Position numbers and translations under genes: made by a program | Notes under the pieces: model-generated | What the model was told of the DNA's origin: nothing | The model's database searches: none | The model's input: only the letters and a program-made list of their open reading frames with translations | Source: Verrucomicrobiia bacterium | GTDB lineage: Bacteria; Verrucomicrobiota; Verrucomicrobiia; Verrucomicrobiales; Akkermansiaceae | NCBI GenBank assembly: GCA_030430455.1 | Contig: JAUIJB010000034.1 | Location: forward strand, 1 to 38,917 | Length of the DNA: 38,917 nt | Direction: 5' to 3' | Shown: positions 1 to 7,550 of the stretch, in pieces | Layout of the letters: each line of letters starts with the position of its first letter | Position numbering within the stretch: position 1 is the stretch's first letter

Positions 1-621
1 ACCCTCAACCTGGAGGCGGCCGGCCTGTCGGCGGACGAGCGGGGCCGGCTCAAGGTCAACGGCAACTACCAGACGGAGGCCGCGCACATCTACGCCGCCG
101 GCGACGTCATCGGCTACCCGGCGCTGGCGGCGACCTCGAGCGAGCAGGGCCGCCTGGCGGCCTGCCACATGTTCGGCCACGAGGCGCAGCCGATGGGCGA
201 GCACTTCCCGATCGGGATCTACGCGATCCCCGAGATCTCGATGGTGGGCAAGACCGAGGAGGAACTCACCGCCGAGCGGGTGCCCTACGAGACCGGCATC
301 GCGAGGTTCCGGGAGATCGCGCGGGGTCAGATCCTCGGCGACGACTCGGGGATGTTCAAGATGATCTTCAACCGCGAGAACGGCAAGCTGCTCGGGGTCC
401 ACTGCATCGGCTCCGGGGCGACCGAGCTGATCCACATCGGCCAGGCGGTCATCGGCCTCGGTGGCGGCCTCGACTACTTCCTCAACACCGTGTTCAACTA
501 CCCGACCCTGGCCGAGTGCTACAAGGTGGCGGCCTACAACGCGGCCAACAAGATCCAGTACGTCAAGCGGATCAAGGCGCGCCGCGACTCGGTGGCGACC
601 GAGGCGGTGCCGGCGGAGTGA
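1..621 (+). CDS. sthA: Soluble pyridine nucleotide transhydrogenase (Si-specific), C-terminal part
   Basis: The frame is open from the first base, so only the last 206 residues are present and the start lies outside the window. The visible part begins in the second nucleotide/FAD-binding region, with the flavoenzyme motif YAAGDVIGYPALA at residues 31-43. It continues into the C-terminal dimerisation domain, with FPIGIYAIPEISMVGKT and a late GVHCIGSGATELIHIG segment. These strings are characteristic of SthA, a cytosolic FAD protein that moves reducing equivalents between NADPH and NAD+. Dihydrolipoamide dehydrogenase and mercuric reductase share the fold, but the IPEISMVGKTEEEL block fits SthA better. 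The redox-active N-terminal region that would settle this is not in the window. The next gene converges on it with a 19-bp gap. Probably housekeeping and unrelated to the polysaccharide genes. Confidence 0.88.
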   Translation, partial: TLNLEAAGLSADERGRLKVNGNYQTEAAHIYAAGDVIGYPALAATSSEQGRLAACHMFGHEAQPMGEHFPIGIYAIPEISMVGKTEEELTAERVPYETGIARFREIARGQILGDDSGMFKMIFNRENGKLLGVHCIGSGATELIHIGQAVIGLGGGLDYFLNTVFNYPTLAECYKVAAYNAANKIQYVKRIKARRDSVATEAVPAE

Positions 622-640
622 GCGTCGCGGCGGGCGGGCC

Positions 641-1975
641 TCAATCACCCGCCGGCTTGGGCGCGCTCAGGTCGACGCAGGCGATCTGGTGCTGGCTGCG
701 CATCACGAGGTGGCCGTCGGCGAAGGCGAGCGGTGCCCACAGTTCCCGTCCGGGTTCCTTGGAGAAGACCTTGCCGGCGGCGAGCTCCCTGTAGGTCGGG
801 CCCGGCTCGAGCAGGCGCAGGGTGCCGTCGTCGCCGTCCTGGCTGACGATGGTGCCACCGAGGTTGATGATGCTCCCGCCGCCGAGGCCCGGCTGGCTCC
901 CCGTGCTCCACAGTACCTCGCCGTCGAGCTTCATGCAGATCAGGCCGGACGGCGGCGCGTCCGCGGCGGGTGCGGGGGATTCCTGGCCGCGATCGCGGTT
1001 GCGGCGGCGCCCGCGGCGGTCGTTGCCCGCGCTGAGGTAGGCCTGGTCGCCGACCTTGAGCACCGGGTGAATGGTCGCGCCGGTCGCCAGGTTGTGGGAC
1101 TTGGTGACCTCGATCGCGCCATCCTTCTCGGCGAAGTCGAGGACCTGGGTCCCCTGGCCGTAGCCGCCGGTGAAGAAGACGCGGTCCTTGCCGACCACGC
1201 AGATGTTGGGGATCGCGTTGTGGCGCCCGCGGCTGAGCTTCTCGGTGTACTGGAAGAGCTGCGTGCCGTCCTTGGGATCGAAGCCGGTGAGCATCAGGGT
1301 GCCGTTCCTCGACCCGGGCATCACGAGCATCTCGCGGCCGAGGAGTTTGGCGAGAATCGGGGACGAGTGGCTCTCGCCGACGGGCTTCGACCTCCACGCG
1401 ACCTTGCCGGTTTCCGGGTCGAGCGCGGCGAGGCCGACCTCTTCGCTGGTCGGCGCGACGATGCAGAAATCGCCGGCGAGGACCGGGTGGATCGAGTAGC
1501 CGAAGCGCGGCGGCTGGACCTTGAAGTCCTTGGCGACGTCGACGATCCAGCGGGTCTCGTGGGTCTCGCGGTCGATGCAGTAGACGTGACCGAATCCGCT
1601 CGAGCAGTAGATGGCGTCCGCGGTCACCGTCGGCACGCTGCGCGAACCGGGGTGGTTGATCCGGCCCGGGACCTCGTTTTCCCAGCGCCACAACTCCTTG
1701 CCGTCGGCGAGGTCGAGGCACAGCAGGACGTCCTTTTCCTGGTCGACCCGGTCCATCGCGAAGACCTTGCCATCGACGATGGCCGAGCCGCCGTAGCCCT
1801 CGCTGACATCGACCGACCAGACGACCTTGGGGCCGTGGGCGGGGAAGCTGCGGGCGACTTCGGCCCCGGGGATCGAGTTGTCGCCGTGGGGGCCGCGGAA
1901 ACGGGGCCAGTCGGCGGGAAGCGGGAGCGTCAGGAAGACGGAGCAGGCGAGGAAGAGGGGCGCGGGAGCTTTCAT
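641..1975 (-). CDS. Exported BamB-like PQQ-repeat beta-propeller protein
   Basis: A 444-residue protein with a short Sec signal peptide (residues 1 to about 21) followed by DWPRFRGPHGDN. This opening is typical of the many PQQ-like/BamB-like propellers of Verrucomicrobiota and Planctomycetota. Propeller blades follow, with recurring ETGKVAW and DGKELWRWE type strands (pyrrolo-quinoline repeat family, PF13360). I start it at the ATG at 1975; a TTG codon lies immediately upstream. Around residues 325-350 a blade loop carries an insert very rich in Arg, then Pro/Ala (GNDRRGRRRNRDRG, then PAPAADAPP), unusual for the family. No dehydrogenase active-site ring or cytochrome motif is visible, so I do not call it a quinoprotein enzyme. 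Its likely place is the periplasm or outer envelope, as a binding or assembly protein. It diverges from the BNR gene at 2211 and converges with sthA. Confidence 0.8.
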   Translation of the reverse strand: MKAPAPLFLACSVFLTLPLPADWPRFRGPHGDNSIPGAEVARSFPAHGPKVVWSVDVSEGYGGSAIVDGKVFAMDRVDQEKDVLLCLDLADGKELWRWENEVPGRINHPGSRSVPTVTADAIYCSSGFGHVYCIDRETHETRWIVDVAKDFKVQPPRFGYSIHPVLAGDFCIVAPTSEEVGLAALDPETGKVAWRSKPVGESHSSPILAKLLGREMLVMPGSRNGTLMLTGFDPKDGTQLFQYTEKLSRGRHNAIPNICVVGKDRVFFTGGYGQGTQVLDFAEKDGAIEVTKSHNLATGATIHPVLKVGDQAYLSAGNDRRGRRRNRDRGQESPAPAADAPPSGLICMKLDGEVLWSTGSQPGLGGGSIINLGGTIVSQDGDDGTLRLLEPGPTYRELAAGKVFSKEPGRELWAPLAFADGHLVMRSQHQIACVDLSAPKPAGD

Positions 1976-2034
1976 CAAGCCATGGGAAACTCCGCCGGCG
2001 GGGGAAAGTTGCGCGGAATCCGCTGACGGCGGCC

Positions 2035-2070
2035 GGCGCCCCGGCCACCGGGGGCGCCCCCCCTATTTTT
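2035..2070 (+). other. Terminator-like hairpin with T-run upstream of a start
   Basis: An 8-bp perfect inverted repeat (GGCGCCCC at 2035-2042, GGGGCGCC at 2051-2058) with an 8-base loop is followed by a C-run and then TATTTTT ending at 2070. The shape is that of a rho-independent terminator reading rightward. No rightward gene ends just before it: it lies in the divergent gap between the BamB-like gene and the gene starting at 2211. It could be an attenuator-like element in the leader of the 2211 gene, a barrier to antisense transcription, or chance in GC-rich DNA. No T-box or riboswitch core was recognised. Confidence 0.4.
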
Positions 2071-2210
2071 GGCAGGATGGGAGCAGTTGCATGGCCGGTC
2101 GCAGCCGCTAGATTGCCGCGGCGACACGCCTGCCCATTGCCCGCGATGGATGCCCGCCACGGGCATGCCGGGCCGGGCACCTCCCGGGCAGCCGGATCGC
2201 CGCTCGTCCC

Positions 2211-5138
2211 ATGAAATCCGCATCTTCCAGCCGCCCCGTCCTGCTCGCCGCCTCGCTGGCCACCGCGGCCCAGGGCCAGTGGACCCTTGTCGACGACTTT
2301 GACGATTACGACACCAGCACCGTCACCACCATCGGCGCCAACGGGGCGGGTGACGCCACCGGCGGGGCCTGGGACGGGGTCTTCGACGGCACCGGGAATG
2401 CCATGGTCCTCGACGACCCCGATGGCGAGGGGGCGGGGGACCAGATGCTCGAGGTGTGGGGGATTCCCGGCCAGGGCGCCGGCGGCTGGCGGGGGGCGGT
2501 CACCGACCTTTCGAGCCACGCTTCCGGCGACCTCACCATCGGTCACAACACGAGCGCGACGGTCTTCTTCCGCTTTCGTGCCGCGTCGGGCGGCGGGAAC
2601 TTCGACTGCATGTTCGGCCTGACCGATTCCCCCGCCGACCTCGACACCAACAACGCCTGGCAGGACTTCGCCGTGATGCCCTTCCTCGCCGGCGGCGGGG
2701 GCGGCGAGGCGGACTTCCGCGCCGATCCGGGCGGGACCGCCATCGCCGACGTGCCCGGCGACACCTGGCACAACGTCTGGCTTGTGATCGACAACGCTGC
2801 GAAGTCCTTCGACATCCACACCTCGACCGGGTCGGCCGGCGGGATCCTCCGGGTCAGTGGCGCCAGCTACCGCAATGGGCTGGGCTCCGGCGACCTCGCT
2901 GCGTTCGGCATTGCCGAGCGGGAGTCGGGCCACGTCCAGATCGACGACATCTATCTCGACCTCTCCGGGCAGAACCTCACCCACCCGGTCCCGGTGATCG
3001 ACACCGACGAGGACGGCCTGCCCGACTGGTGGGAGGAGGAGAACGAGCTGGATCCGGGCGATGCGACCGGTGACAACGGCGCGACGGGCGACCCCGACGA
3101 CGACACCATCGACAACCTCGCCGAGTTCCAGGCCGGGTCCGACCCGCAGGTGGCGGCATCGGTCCCCGGCGACACCGACGGCGACGGGCTGCAGGACGAC
3201 TGGGAATGGCTGTGGTTCGGCGGCGACGACCAGGACGGCGGCGGCGATCCCGACGGCGATGGCGAGGACAACCTCGCCGAGCAGGCCGCGGGTTCCGACC
3301 CGACCAGCAGCTTCTCGACCCCGGACGACACCGACGGCGACAGCCTGGCGGACGACTGGGAGCAGCTGCACTTCGGCAACCTCGATGCCGGTGCCTACGA
3401 GGATCCCGACGCCGACGGTTTCACCAACCAGGCCGAATCGATCGCGGCAACGGTGCCGGATGACGGCGGCTCGCGCCCGGCGTGGAAGTCGCCCGCGGTG
3501 GGATGGACGAGGGATTCCGTCATCGCCACCGACGCCTACATGTTGGACACCGGCGCGCCGTACGGCCGGGTGGTCAACGGCGTGGCGCACCAGGGCACGA
3601 CCCTGCTCACCTTCGGCGCCTACCAGTACGGGGCCTGGTATGACTACGACGAGCTCGCGGACCGCTCCTTCGTGGTGCTTGCGCGGCGGTCGGTCGATGG
3701 CGCGGGTGTCGGGGCATGGGAGATCTTCCCGACCGGTTCGGAGTTCATCCGCGGCTTCGAGAATGACAACCACAACGCGATCACCCTCGGCATCTGCCCG
3801 GCGGACGGGACCCTGCACCTTTCCTGGGACCACCATGGCCACGACCTGCGCTACCGTCGCTCGGTCCTCGGCCTGTGCACCGACAACACCGCGGCCTGGG
3901 GCAGCGGGATGCTCCACCCCGAGCAGAGCCACCTCGACCCCTCGCTGCAGACGGTCGGCGGCGTCACCTACCCGCACTTCGTCACCAGCCCGGCGGGCGG
4001 CCTGGTGCTGACCTGGCGGACCGGCACCTCGGGTGACGGCGACCAGCTGCTCAGCACCTACCTGCCCGGCACCGAGGACCCGGCCGACGGGGTTTGGACC
4101 CCGGGCAGGGTCTTCATCGGCCGCGGCGGGAGCTACGGCGGGTCGAACGAGCGCTGCCCCTACATCAATGGCCTCGACTTCGATCCGGACGGCACCATCC
4201 ACGTGACCTGGACCTGGCGCGAGACGCCGAGCTCCTCGAACCACGACATCTGCTACGCCTGGTCGGAGGACGGCGGGGCCACCTGGCGGAACCGGGCGGG
4301 TGCGGTCATCGCCGACACCGGCCCGGGCGGGCGGATCGACCTCGACTCGCCGGGCATCGTCTTCAAGCCGCTGGACGAGCAGCAGCTCCTGATCAACCAG
4401 CAGAGTCAGTGCGTGGACAGGGAGGGACGGGTGCACGCGATGATGATGCACCGCCGCGGGGACGACCCGGTGGGTACGGCGGCGAGCTACTCGCAGCGCG
4501 GCACGGCCTACCACCACTATTACCTCGAGCCGGGCGGTCGCTGGCAGGAGCGGCGCATCCCGCCGGACGTCCTGCCACCCGGGTCACGACCGTGCATCGG
4601 ACACGATGCGGACGGCAACCTCTACGCGGTCTACCTGTCCTACGACGAGCCCTTCGACATCGTGCCCGGGCGCGGCGTCGGGGCCCTGGCGGTCGCGAGT
4701 GCCTCGGCCGCCTCGCACTACAGCGACTGGCGCCTGGTCAGCGCGCTGGAGGTCGCCAACGAGTTCGGAGGCGAGCCGCTGATCGACCCGGACCGGCTGG
4801 TGGAAGACGGAGTACTGAGCGTCTACATCCAGGAGAACCGTCCCGACGACAACGGCGACACAACGGCGCCGCTCCACGTGCACGAGTTCATCGTCGGCGT
4901 GGCGGAGCCGGTGGCGGCGGGCAGCATCACGCTCTCCCGGTCGGGCGACGACGCGGTGGTCTCGGTCTTCGGCGAGGCGGGCTCGAACCACGGGCTCGAG
5001 ACGAACACGGACCTGTCGGGCGACTGGACCCCGGTCGGCCCGATGGTACCCGGGCAGGGCGTGTTGCTCTCGTTCCCCCACGTCGACGGGCTGCTGGACG
5101 ACTGGCGCTTCTACCGCGTCACTTCGGAGTCTCCCTGA
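2211..5138 (+). CDS. Large exported BNR-4 propeller protein with thrombospondin-3-like repeats (candidate polysaccharide lyase/hydrolase)
   Basis: A 975-residue exported protein. Residues 1-22 are a signal peptide ending near AAQGQ. Residues about 24-255 look like a LamG/concanavalin-type beta sandwich. Residues about 264-415 hold three acidic calcium-binding repeats of thrombospondin-3 style (DTDEDGLPDWWEEE, DTDGDGLQDDWEW, DTDGDSLADDWEQ). Residues about 425-905 form a BNR-4-type propeller with HNAITLGICPADGTLHLSWD near residue 521 and an Asp-box-like WSEDGGATWRN. The last 70 residues resemble the C-terminal sandwich common on secreted Verrucomicrobial proteins (GLETNTDLSGDW, then FYRVTSESP). 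BNR-4 propellers include PL24/PL25 ulvan lyases and GH145-type rhamnosidases, from family knowledge. The paired His in WDHHGHDLRYRRS makes a lyase or hydrolase plausible, but catalytic residues cannot be assigned by eye. No PEP-CTERM sorting tail was found. Confidence 0.72.
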   Translation: MKSASSSRPVLLAASLATAAQGQWTLVDDFDDYDTSTVTTIGANGAGDATGGAWDGVFDGTGNAMVLDDPDGEGAGDQMLEVWGIPGQGAGGWRGAVTDLSSHASGDLTIGHNTSATVFFRFRAASGGGNFDCMFGLTDSPADLDTNNAWQDFAVMPFLAGGGGGEADFRADPGGTAIADVPGDTWHNVWLVIDNAAKSFDIHTSTGSAGGILRVSGASYRNGLGSGDLAAFGIAERESGHVQIDDIYLDLSGQNLTHPVPVIDTDEDGLPDWWEEENELDPGDATGDNGATGDPDDDTIDNLAEFQAGSDPQVAASVPGDTDGDGLQDDWEWLWFGGDDQDGGGDPDGDGEDNLAEQAAGSDPTSSFSTPDDTDGDSLADDWEQLHFGNLDAGAYEDPDADGFTNQAESIAATVPDDGGSRPAWKSPAVGWTRDSVIATDAYMLDTGAPYGRVVNGVAHQGTTLLTFGAYQYGAWYDYDELADRSFVVLARRSVDGAGVGAWEIFPTGSEFIRGFENDNHNAITLGICPADGTLHLSWDHHGHDLRYRRSVLGLCTDNTAAWGSGMLHPEQSHLDPSLQTVGGVTYPHFVTSPAGGLVLTWRTGTSGDGDQLLSTYLPGTEDPADGVWTPGRVFIGRGGSYGGSNERCPYINGLDFDPDGTIHVTWTWRETPSSSNHDICYAWSEDGGATWRNRAGAVIADTGPGGRIDLDSPGIVFKPLDEQQLLINQQSQCVDREGRVHAMMMHRRGDDPVGTAASYSQRGTAYHHYYLEPGGRWQERRIPPDVLPPGSRPCIGHDADGNLYAVYLSYDEPFDIVPGRGVGALAVASASAASHYSDWRLVSALEVANEFGGEPLIDPDRLVEDGVLSVYIQENRPDDNGDTTAPLHVHEFIVGVAEPVAAGSITLSRSGDDAVVSVFGEAGSNHGLETNTDLSGDWTPVGPMVPGQGVLLSFPHVDGLLDDWRFYRVTSESP

Positions 5139-5214
5139 GGATTGCGCCGCATTCCCGCCGCGGTCGTTGACCTCGGCGCCGACTGCCTCTAGGCCGGTGG
5201 TCATTCCTCCGGCC

Positions 5215-5904
5215 ATGACCCGTTCCCCGATCCACACCGTCCTGTTCGACCTCGATGGCACCCTCGTCGATCACTTCGAGACGATCTACCGTTGCTACAC
5301 CCATGCCCTCGAGGGTCTCGGCCTCGAGCCGAAGAGCTACGAGCACGTCAAGTCGATCGTCGGCGGCGGCATCCGGGTGACCTTCAGCCGGCTGGTTCCG
5401 GAGGAGCATGTCGACCGCGGAGTCGAGCTGTGGTCGCAGCGCTTCGAGCAGATCTGGGACGAGGGGATCGTCGTGCTCCCGGGCGTCGAGGCCCTGCTCG
5501 ACCGCCTCCGGAACGAGGGTGTCGACGCCGGCATGCTGACCAACAAGGAGGGGGTCGTGGCGCGCCGGATCAACACCAAGCTCGGCTGGGACGACCGCCT
5601 CGCGGTGGTGTATGGACGGCTCGACACCGAGTGGACCAAGCCGGCACCCGAGCTGACCCGCGAGGTCCTCGGCAAGCTCGGGGCGGAGGCCGCGACGAGC
5701 ATCATGATCGGCGACTCGCCCTTCGACGTCGAGACGGCGGTCAATGCCGGCATGCGCGCCTACGCGGTGGCCACCGGATCCCACGACGAGGCGGCGTTGC
5801 GCGAAACCGCGGCCAACGGGGTGTATCCGGACATGCCCGCGCTGGCCCGCGACCTGTGGGGCTGGGAGCTCGGGGCGGAAACGGAAGTGGCGGCGAAGGC
5901 CTGA
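5215..5904 (+). CDS. HAD-superfamily hydrolase, phosphoglycolate phosphatase-like
   Basis: A 229-residue cytosolic HAD hydrolase with all core motifs: FDLDGTLVD at residues 11-19 (Asp nucleophile and acid/base), a Thr motif in GMLTNKEG, the Lys in WTKPAPEL, and the metal-binding IMIGDSPFDVETA. An alpha-helical cap lies between the first two motifs, as in the Gph/PGP subgroup. The start used is the ATG at 5215; translating further upstream adds unrelated sequence in front of the first beta-strand. The substrate cannot be read from sequence: phosphoglycolate and other small sugar phosphates are both possible. It follows the BNR gene by 76 bp on the same strand but shares no obvious pathway with it. 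A 7-bp hairpin (5935-5941 with 5951-5957) lies shortly after the stop and could help end transcription. Confidence 0.85.
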   Translation: MTRSPIHTVLFDLDGTLVDHFETIYRCYTHALEGLGLEPKSYEHVKSIVGGGIRVTFSRLVPEEHVDRGVELWSQRFEQIWDEGIVVLPGVEALLDRLRNEGVDAGMLTNKEGVVARRINTKLGWDDRLAVVYGRLDTEWTKPAPELTREVLGKLGAEAATSIMIGDSPFDVETAVNAGMRAYAVATGSHDEAALRETAANGVYPDMPALARDLWGWELGAETEVAAKA

Positions 5905-5930
5905 TGCCGGGTCAAGGAAACGACCGGACC

Positions 5931-6053
5931 TTTCGAGGTTCAGAGTCGGGGAACCTCAGATGGACTCAGATGGACGCGGATTCTGGGGTTCACCTGCGAC
6001 AATCGGCGCAAATCTGCAGCCATCCCACCCGACCGAAAGAGTCAGCTTGTTTC
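5931..6053. repeat. GCAGATG-family dispersed repeat element
   Basis: Within the gene-free gap 5905-6327 lies an element with inverted halves. The left part reads AACCTCAGATGGACTCAGAT. The right part reads as CTGCG and AATCTGCAG steps of the opposite strand. The right border, GAGTCAGCTTGTTTC at 6039-6053, recurs in inverted orientation with one mismatch at 19238-19252, again next to CAGATG steps. No reading frame of coding quality spans it. It belongs with the copies at 19238 and 31380. Confidence 0.6.
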
Positions 6054-6157
6054 ACTGATACCGTACGAGCCCCGGCGCCGGGATCTGCAGGTTCCGGACC
6101 GGAGCGGCGGCTGGCTCCGCCTGCTTTCGATCGGTGGTTCCGAAGCCGGGCTTGTTT

Positions 6158-6248
6158 TTGGACCAGGATGGATCAGATGGATTGGATCAGGTGATAGTCA
6201 TCAGGCGATGCCTGCAATCATCCTATCCATCCCATCCATCCTGGTCCC
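6158..6248. repeat. Imperfect palindrome built from GGATGGAT steps
   Basis: GGACCAGGATGGATCAGATG on the left is answered by CCATCCATCCTGGTCCC on the right, around a centre near TGATAGTCATCA. The arms match closely for about 16 bases and more loosely inside. The remainder of the gap up to 6327 shows nothing recognisable. The copy lies downstream of kdgK (stop at 6328), where it could act as a transcript 3'-end structure. Confidence 0.55.
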
Positions 6249-6327
6249 AAGCTTCATCGCGGTCCCGACCCACTGGGCCAGGACCGCGCGAAAGGGCATC
6301 CAGGTCGCTCCGCCGCAGCGGAGGAGC

Positions 6328-7425
6328 TCAGCGGTCGACGCGGGCCGAGCCGCCGCCGACCAGCTTGGCGACCTCGGCCAGGTTGGCCATGGTGGTGTCG
6401 CCCGGTGTGGTCATCGCCAGCGCGCCGTGGGCGGCGCCGTACTCGACCGCCTGCTTGGCGTCGCCGAACTCCATGAAGCCGTAGACGAGGCCGCTGGCGA
6501 AGGAGTCGCCGCCGCCGACGCGGTCGAAGATCTCGAGCTTCGGCCGGTGGGTCGCCTCGTGGAACTCGCCGTCGTGCCAGCACACCGCGCCCCAGTCGTT
6601 GACCGTGGCGGTGTGGACGTCGCGGAGGGTGGTGGCGACCACCTTGAAGTTCGGGAAGTCGGCCACGGCCCGCTTGATCATGTCCTTGAAGTGGTCGACC
6701 TCGAGGCCGGTGACCTCCTCGCTGACCCCCTCGACCTCGAAGCCGAGGCTGGCGGTGAAGTCCTCCTCGTTGCCGATCATGACGTCGACGTACTTGGCGA
6801 TCTCGCGGTTGACCTCCTGGGCCTTGGCCTGGCCGCCGATGCTCTTCCACAGGCTCGGACGGTAGTTGAGGTCGTAGGAGACGATGGTGCCGTGCTCCTT
6901 GGCGGCCTTGCAGGCCTCGATGGTGAGCTCGGCGGTGGTCTCGGAAAGCGCGGCGAAGATCCCGCCGGTGTGGAACCAGCGGCTGCCCTGCTTGCCGAAG
7001 ACCTCGTTCCAGTCGATGTCGCCGGGCTTCATCTGCATCGCCGCGGTCAGCCCGCGGTCGGGCGTGCCCTTGGCGCCGCGGACGCCGAAGCCCCGCTCGG
7101 TGAAGTTCAGGCCGTTGCGGACGTTGCGGCCGAGGCCGTCGAAGTCGGCCCAGCGGATGAAGCGGGTGTCGACCCCGCCCTGCAGGATGAAGTCCTCGAG
7201 CAGGCGGCCGATGTCGTTGTCGGCGAAGGCGGTGACCACGGCGGCACGCTTGCCGAAGCAGCGCCGCAGGCCGCGGGCGACGTTGTACTCGCCGCCACCC
7301 TCCCACACGTCGAAGTGGCGGGTGGTGCGGACCCGGCCGTCACCGGGGTCGAGGCGGAGCATGATTTCGCCCATCGAGATGATGTCGAAGGCGACGGATT
7401 CTTCAGGTCGGAGTTCGAGTGCCAT
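6328..7425 (-). CDS. kdgK: 2-keto-3-deoxygluconate kinase (PfkB family)
   Basis: A 365-residue ribokinase/PfkB-family sugar kinase. The N-terminus has ISMGEIMLRLDPGD and FDVWEGGGEYNVARGL, the KDG-kinase form of signature 1. Signature 2 is DRVGGGDSFASGL with the presumed catalytic base at Asp307. The family phosphorylates 2-keto-3-deoxy-D-gluconate to KDPG, the common exit of pectin and uronate catabolism in the cytosol. Start: the ATG at 7425, because upstream sequence is low-complexity tandem repeat. It lies 125 bp after the dehydrogenase gene on the same strand and is probably co-transcribed with it; the spacer holds five 11-bp repeats. KDPG aldolase is not in the window. 2-Keto-3-deoxygalactonate kinase activity is a possible alternative. 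Confidence 0.88.
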   Translation of the reverse strand: MALELRPEESVAFDIISMGEIMLRLDPGDGRVRTTRHFDVWEGGGEYNVARGLRRCFGKRAAVVTAFADNDIGRLLEDFILQGGVDTRFIRWADFDGLGRNVRNGLNFTERGFGVRGAKGTPDRGLTAAMQMKPGDIDWNEVFGKQGSRWFHTGGIFAALSETTAELTIEACKAAKEHGTIVSYDLNYRPSLWKSIGGQAKAQEVNREIAKYVDVMIGNEEDFTASLGFEVEGVSEEVTGLEVDHFKDMIKRAVADFPNFKVVATTLRDVHTATVNDWGAVCWHDGEFHEATHRPKLEIFDRVGGGDSFASGLVYGFMEFGDAKQAVEYGAAHGALAMTTPGDTTMANLAEVAKLVGGGSARVDR

Positions 7426-7472
7426 GTCAGTGTCTGGGGAAGGGTGGGTTGCGGGTGGTGGTCGGTGCCGGC

Positions 7473-7527
7473 GCGGGAACGAAGCGGGAACCAAGCGGGA
7501 ACCAAGCGTGAACGAATCGGGAACGAA
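7473..7527. repeat. Five tandem 11-bp repeats in the leader of kdgK
   Basis: The unit GCGGGAACGAA repeats five times with small changes (third-from-last base C or G, fourth unit GCGTGAACGAA, fifth TCGGGAACGAA). The period of 11 bp is close to one DNA helical turn. It fills the spacer between the dehydrogenase stop (7551) and the kdgK start (7425), so on the coding strand it lies in an intercistronic leader about 50-100 bases before kdgK. Confidence 0.85.
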
Positions 7528-7550
7528 GCGGCGGCGACGGGGAAGGGGGG

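Noticed and set aside
1..621. Dihydrolipoamide dehydrogenase
   Set aside because: The interface block (IPEISMVGKTEEEL) and ending fit SthA better, although the N-terminal part is outside the window.
641..1975. PQQ-dependent alcohol dehydrogenase
   Set aside because: Too short and lacking the active-site Asp/Cys-Cys features and cytochrome; only generic PQQ-like propeller repeats are present.
645..4517. Very long opposite-strand reading frame across the BamB-like and BNR genes
   Set aside because: High GC removes stop codons from shadow frames. The translation is Arg/Ala/Pro/Val rich without any family motif, while both real genes have clear domains.
2211..5138. PEP-CTERM anchoring tail on the large BNR protein
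   Set aside because: The end has no PEP motif, hydrophobic helix and basic tail.
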